In this document: one piece after another, positions 62,577 through 64,000 of the stretch
Layout: every line of letters begins with the position of its first letter
Numbering within the stretch: the first letter of the stretch is position 1
Assembly (NCBI RefSeq): GCF_041287255.1
Contig: NZ_JBGGTX010000004.1
Span: 372,001 to 436,000, forward strand
Direction: 5' to 3'
Length of the DNA: 64,000 bases
DNA from: Tamlana flava
Lineage (GTDB): Bacteria > Bacteroidota > Bacteroidia > Flavobacteriales > Flavobacteriaceae
Made by a program: the position numbers and the translations under genes
Notes under the pieces: generated by a model
Told to the model about the DNA's origin: nothing
Databases searched by the model: none
The model's input: only the letters and a program-made list of their open reading frames with translations

Positions 62577-63902
62577 ATGAAAAACTTTACCCAAATCATT
62601 TTCATATTTCTTTTTGCAACGGGCCAACTTTTTTCCCAACAGGAAAAGGGAATATTGGGTTCTGAGAATTGGCTAAATAATTGGACGGAATTTAGACCCA
62701 ACCAATCAGACTACGGAGAGCCTACAAAAATATTAGCCGGAAATATTACCGAAAACACCATCTTGAAGAAAAGTCAAGTTTACTTATTGCTTGGTAGTGT
62801 GTTTGTAACTAACGGAGCAACCTTGACCATTGAGCCTGGAACGGTTATCATGGGTGACCAAAAAACAAATGGCTCACTTACCATAACCAAAGGTGCTAAA
62901 ATTGAAGCCTCTGGACTTCCAACAGATCCTATAGTGTTTACTTCTAATCGCACGGTAAAAAGAGCAGGAGATTGGGGAGGTATCATTATGCTTGGTAATG
63001 CGGCATCAAATAGATTTGGCAATGGTTCTGCTTCCTCCTTTTTTCCAGATTTGCCCCCATCAAATTATGCATTGGCAAACTATGGTGGTGAAAATGGCCA
63101 AGATGACTCGGGCATTCTAAAATTTGTTAGAATTGAGTACGCGGGCAAGCGTCTCAAAAATGGTTCTTACTTTAGTGGCCTTTTATTGGCTGGAATTGGG
63201 AATTCAACTACCCTCGAAAATATTATGGTTTCCTATTCTGGTGGAAACGCCTTTGATGTTTGGGGTGGACGTTTGGATATGGTCAATATGGTATCGTTTA
63301 GAGCCAATAATAACGATTATGAATTCAATTTTGGTGCCCAGTGTCACTTAACTAACTCTTTGGCTGTAAGGTCACCTTATGTGTCTAACAGTACGGGTTC
63401 GAGGTGCTTAAGGGTTATGTCTTATGACAGAAAAGAAAATATAGATTTTTCAAAGAAAGCAACTTCCATTGTGGCTAAGAATATAACTTTTGTAAATGAT
63501 AGTCCAGATTTGGAAACCGATATAAAAATGGGACTTGTAAAGGCCGCAGTATATGTTGGTGATTATGCATCTTTGGACATGAACAAGAGTGTTATTTCTG
63601 GCTTTAACCCAGCAGTTATTTTGGAAGACAAGATTTCTGTAAATCAACAAAACTTAGAAAAGATTAAGTTTAAGTCAATGTATTTCAACAATTGTAACGG
63701 AAACATATTTGTTGAAAACAATGCAAACAATGAAGATTTAGAGAACTGGTACGGCAACAGTGCGTTTTTTAATGTGTACTCTAAGAGTCCAAATGCAGAG
63801 ACATTCATTGATTTTTATAATGAAAGAAGACCAGATTTTAGGTTGCGCATTAACAAGATTATAGCTTCAAATGAAGTAGACCCAGATTTAAGAATGGATT
63901 AA
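62577..63902 (+). CDS. Exported beta-helix protein of unknown function
   Basis: This is a 441-residue protein from ATG 62577 (an ATG two codons earlier is equally usable). It has a signal peptide (about 1-19, FSQ|QEKGI). The body starts LLGSVFVTNGATLTIEPGTV and GSLTITKGAKIEASGLPTDP, the right-handed beta-helix pattern seen in large families of Bacteroidota surface proteins, and continues with DWGGIIMLGNAA, RIEYAGKRLKNGS and TLENIMVSYSGGNAFDVWGG. The last 60 residues lack a clear T9SS sorting domain. No enzyme motif is visible; adhesion or matrix roles are guesses. Expressed from a likely regulated promoter. Confidence 0.72.
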   Translation: MKNFTQIIFIFLFATGQLFSQQEKGILGSENWLNNWTEFRPNQSDYGEPTKILAGNITENTILKKSQVYLLLGSVFVTNGATLTIEPGTVIMGDQKTNGSLTITKGAKIEASGLPTDPIVFTSNRTVKRAGDWGGIIMLGNAASNRFGNGSASSFFPDLPPSNYALANYGGENGQDDSGILKFVRIEYAGKRLKNGSYFSGLLLAGIGNSTTLENIMVSYSGGNAFDVWGGRLDMVNMVSFRANNNDYEFNFGAQCHLTNSLAVRSPYVSNSTGSRCLRVMSYDRKENIDFSKKATSIVAKNITFVNDSPDLETDIKMGLVKAAVYVGDYASLDMNKSVISGFNPAVILEDKISVNQQNLEKIKFKSMYFNNCNGNIFVENNANNEDLENWYGNSAFFNVYSKSPNAETFIDFYNERRPDFRLRINKIIASNEVDPDLRMD

Positions 63903-64000
63903 AAGAAAACCAATTGAATAAGCCCCAAATCCTATTGTTTATTTTCCTTATTTTGATATGTTCATGAATTTAGGGAATTCTTTAAAAACCTAACACATAG

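Noticed and set aside
63393..63402. GGGTTCGAGG, similar to a tRNA T-arm
   Set aside because: It lies inside the beta-helix protein gene and no cloverleaf can be drawn around it.
63914..63967. TTG-started 17-residue signal-like peptide (MNKPQILLFIFLILICS) followed by TGA at the window edge
   Set aside because: Could be the start of a broken lipoprotein gene, but there are too few bases left to judge.

Overview
The window looks like a chromosomal segment of a flavobacterium (Bacteroidota, Flavobacteriaceae-like, probably marine or plant/seagrass associated). The evidence is the AT-rich sequence, the lack of obvious Shine-Dalgarno sites, several candidate promoters of the Bacteroidota type (TTTG or TTG, about 20 bases, TAnnTTTG), a type IX secretion (T9SS) C-terminal signal, a carboxypeptidase-regulatory-like TonB receptor, DUF1573, the PUR-type protein DUF3276, a long NusB, and a 6S-type RNA between zapA and rny. 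No rRNA, tRNA, CRISPR array, insertion sequence or prophage was seen.

Region 1 (1-17.6 kb, all + strand) is a carbohydrate-use island. It begins with the 3' end of an unrecognised gene carrying an in-frame stop. Two DUF1593 (nucleoside-hydrolase-like) secreted proteins, a GH105-type unsaturated uronyl hydrolase and a PL1-type pectate lyase lipoprotein follow. Next come a DeoR repressor and a closely packed set: fucose-isomerase-like isomerase, split transketolase (two subunits), sugar-binding lipoprotein, DUF2291 protein, RbsA-type ATPase, RbsC-type permease and FGGY kinase. A T9SS-exported protein of unknown function ends the region. Isomerase, kinase and split transketolase behind a ribose-type ABC importer is the layout known for the non-oxidative D-apiose route. 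Beside pectin-cleaving enzymes, this suggests use of an apiose-bearing pectin (rhamnogalacturonan II or seagrass apiogalacturonan). That substrate is an inference. A 15-base motif occurs upstream of the DeoR gene and, inverted, just upstream of the isomerase gene. It is the best candidate operator.

Region 2 (17.7-20.7 kb) holds small membrane proteins, one split by an in-frame TAA, an Smr-domain protein and an Asp-rich calcium-repeat lipoprotein. Region 3 (20.8-33.7 kb) is mostly housekeeping: cysteine desulfurase, TonB receptor, M23 peptidase, a coiled-coil protein, zapA, 6S RNA, rny, xerD, three small outer-membrane barrels, aroQ and lpdA. Region 4 (33.9-50.4 kb) holds NDH-2, an NTF2-like protein, DinB, msrB, M48 protease, an MFS transporter, clpC, gyrA, a TPR protein, DinB/GNAT genes, a thioredoxin-like protein, csaA, a BASS transporter and an acyltransferase. 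Region 5 (50.4-64 kb) holds the PUR protein, an ABC exporter, nusB, DUF1573, yajC, GNAT, a 63-residue basic protein, a barrel protein, a three-part FAD/Fe-S/CCG oxidoreductase, an LpxH-like phosphoesterase, aroC and two secreted unknowns. The last of these sits behind a promoter whose -33 element lies inside an inverted repeat.

Rho-independent terminators are clear at many gene ends, and several serve convergent pairs.
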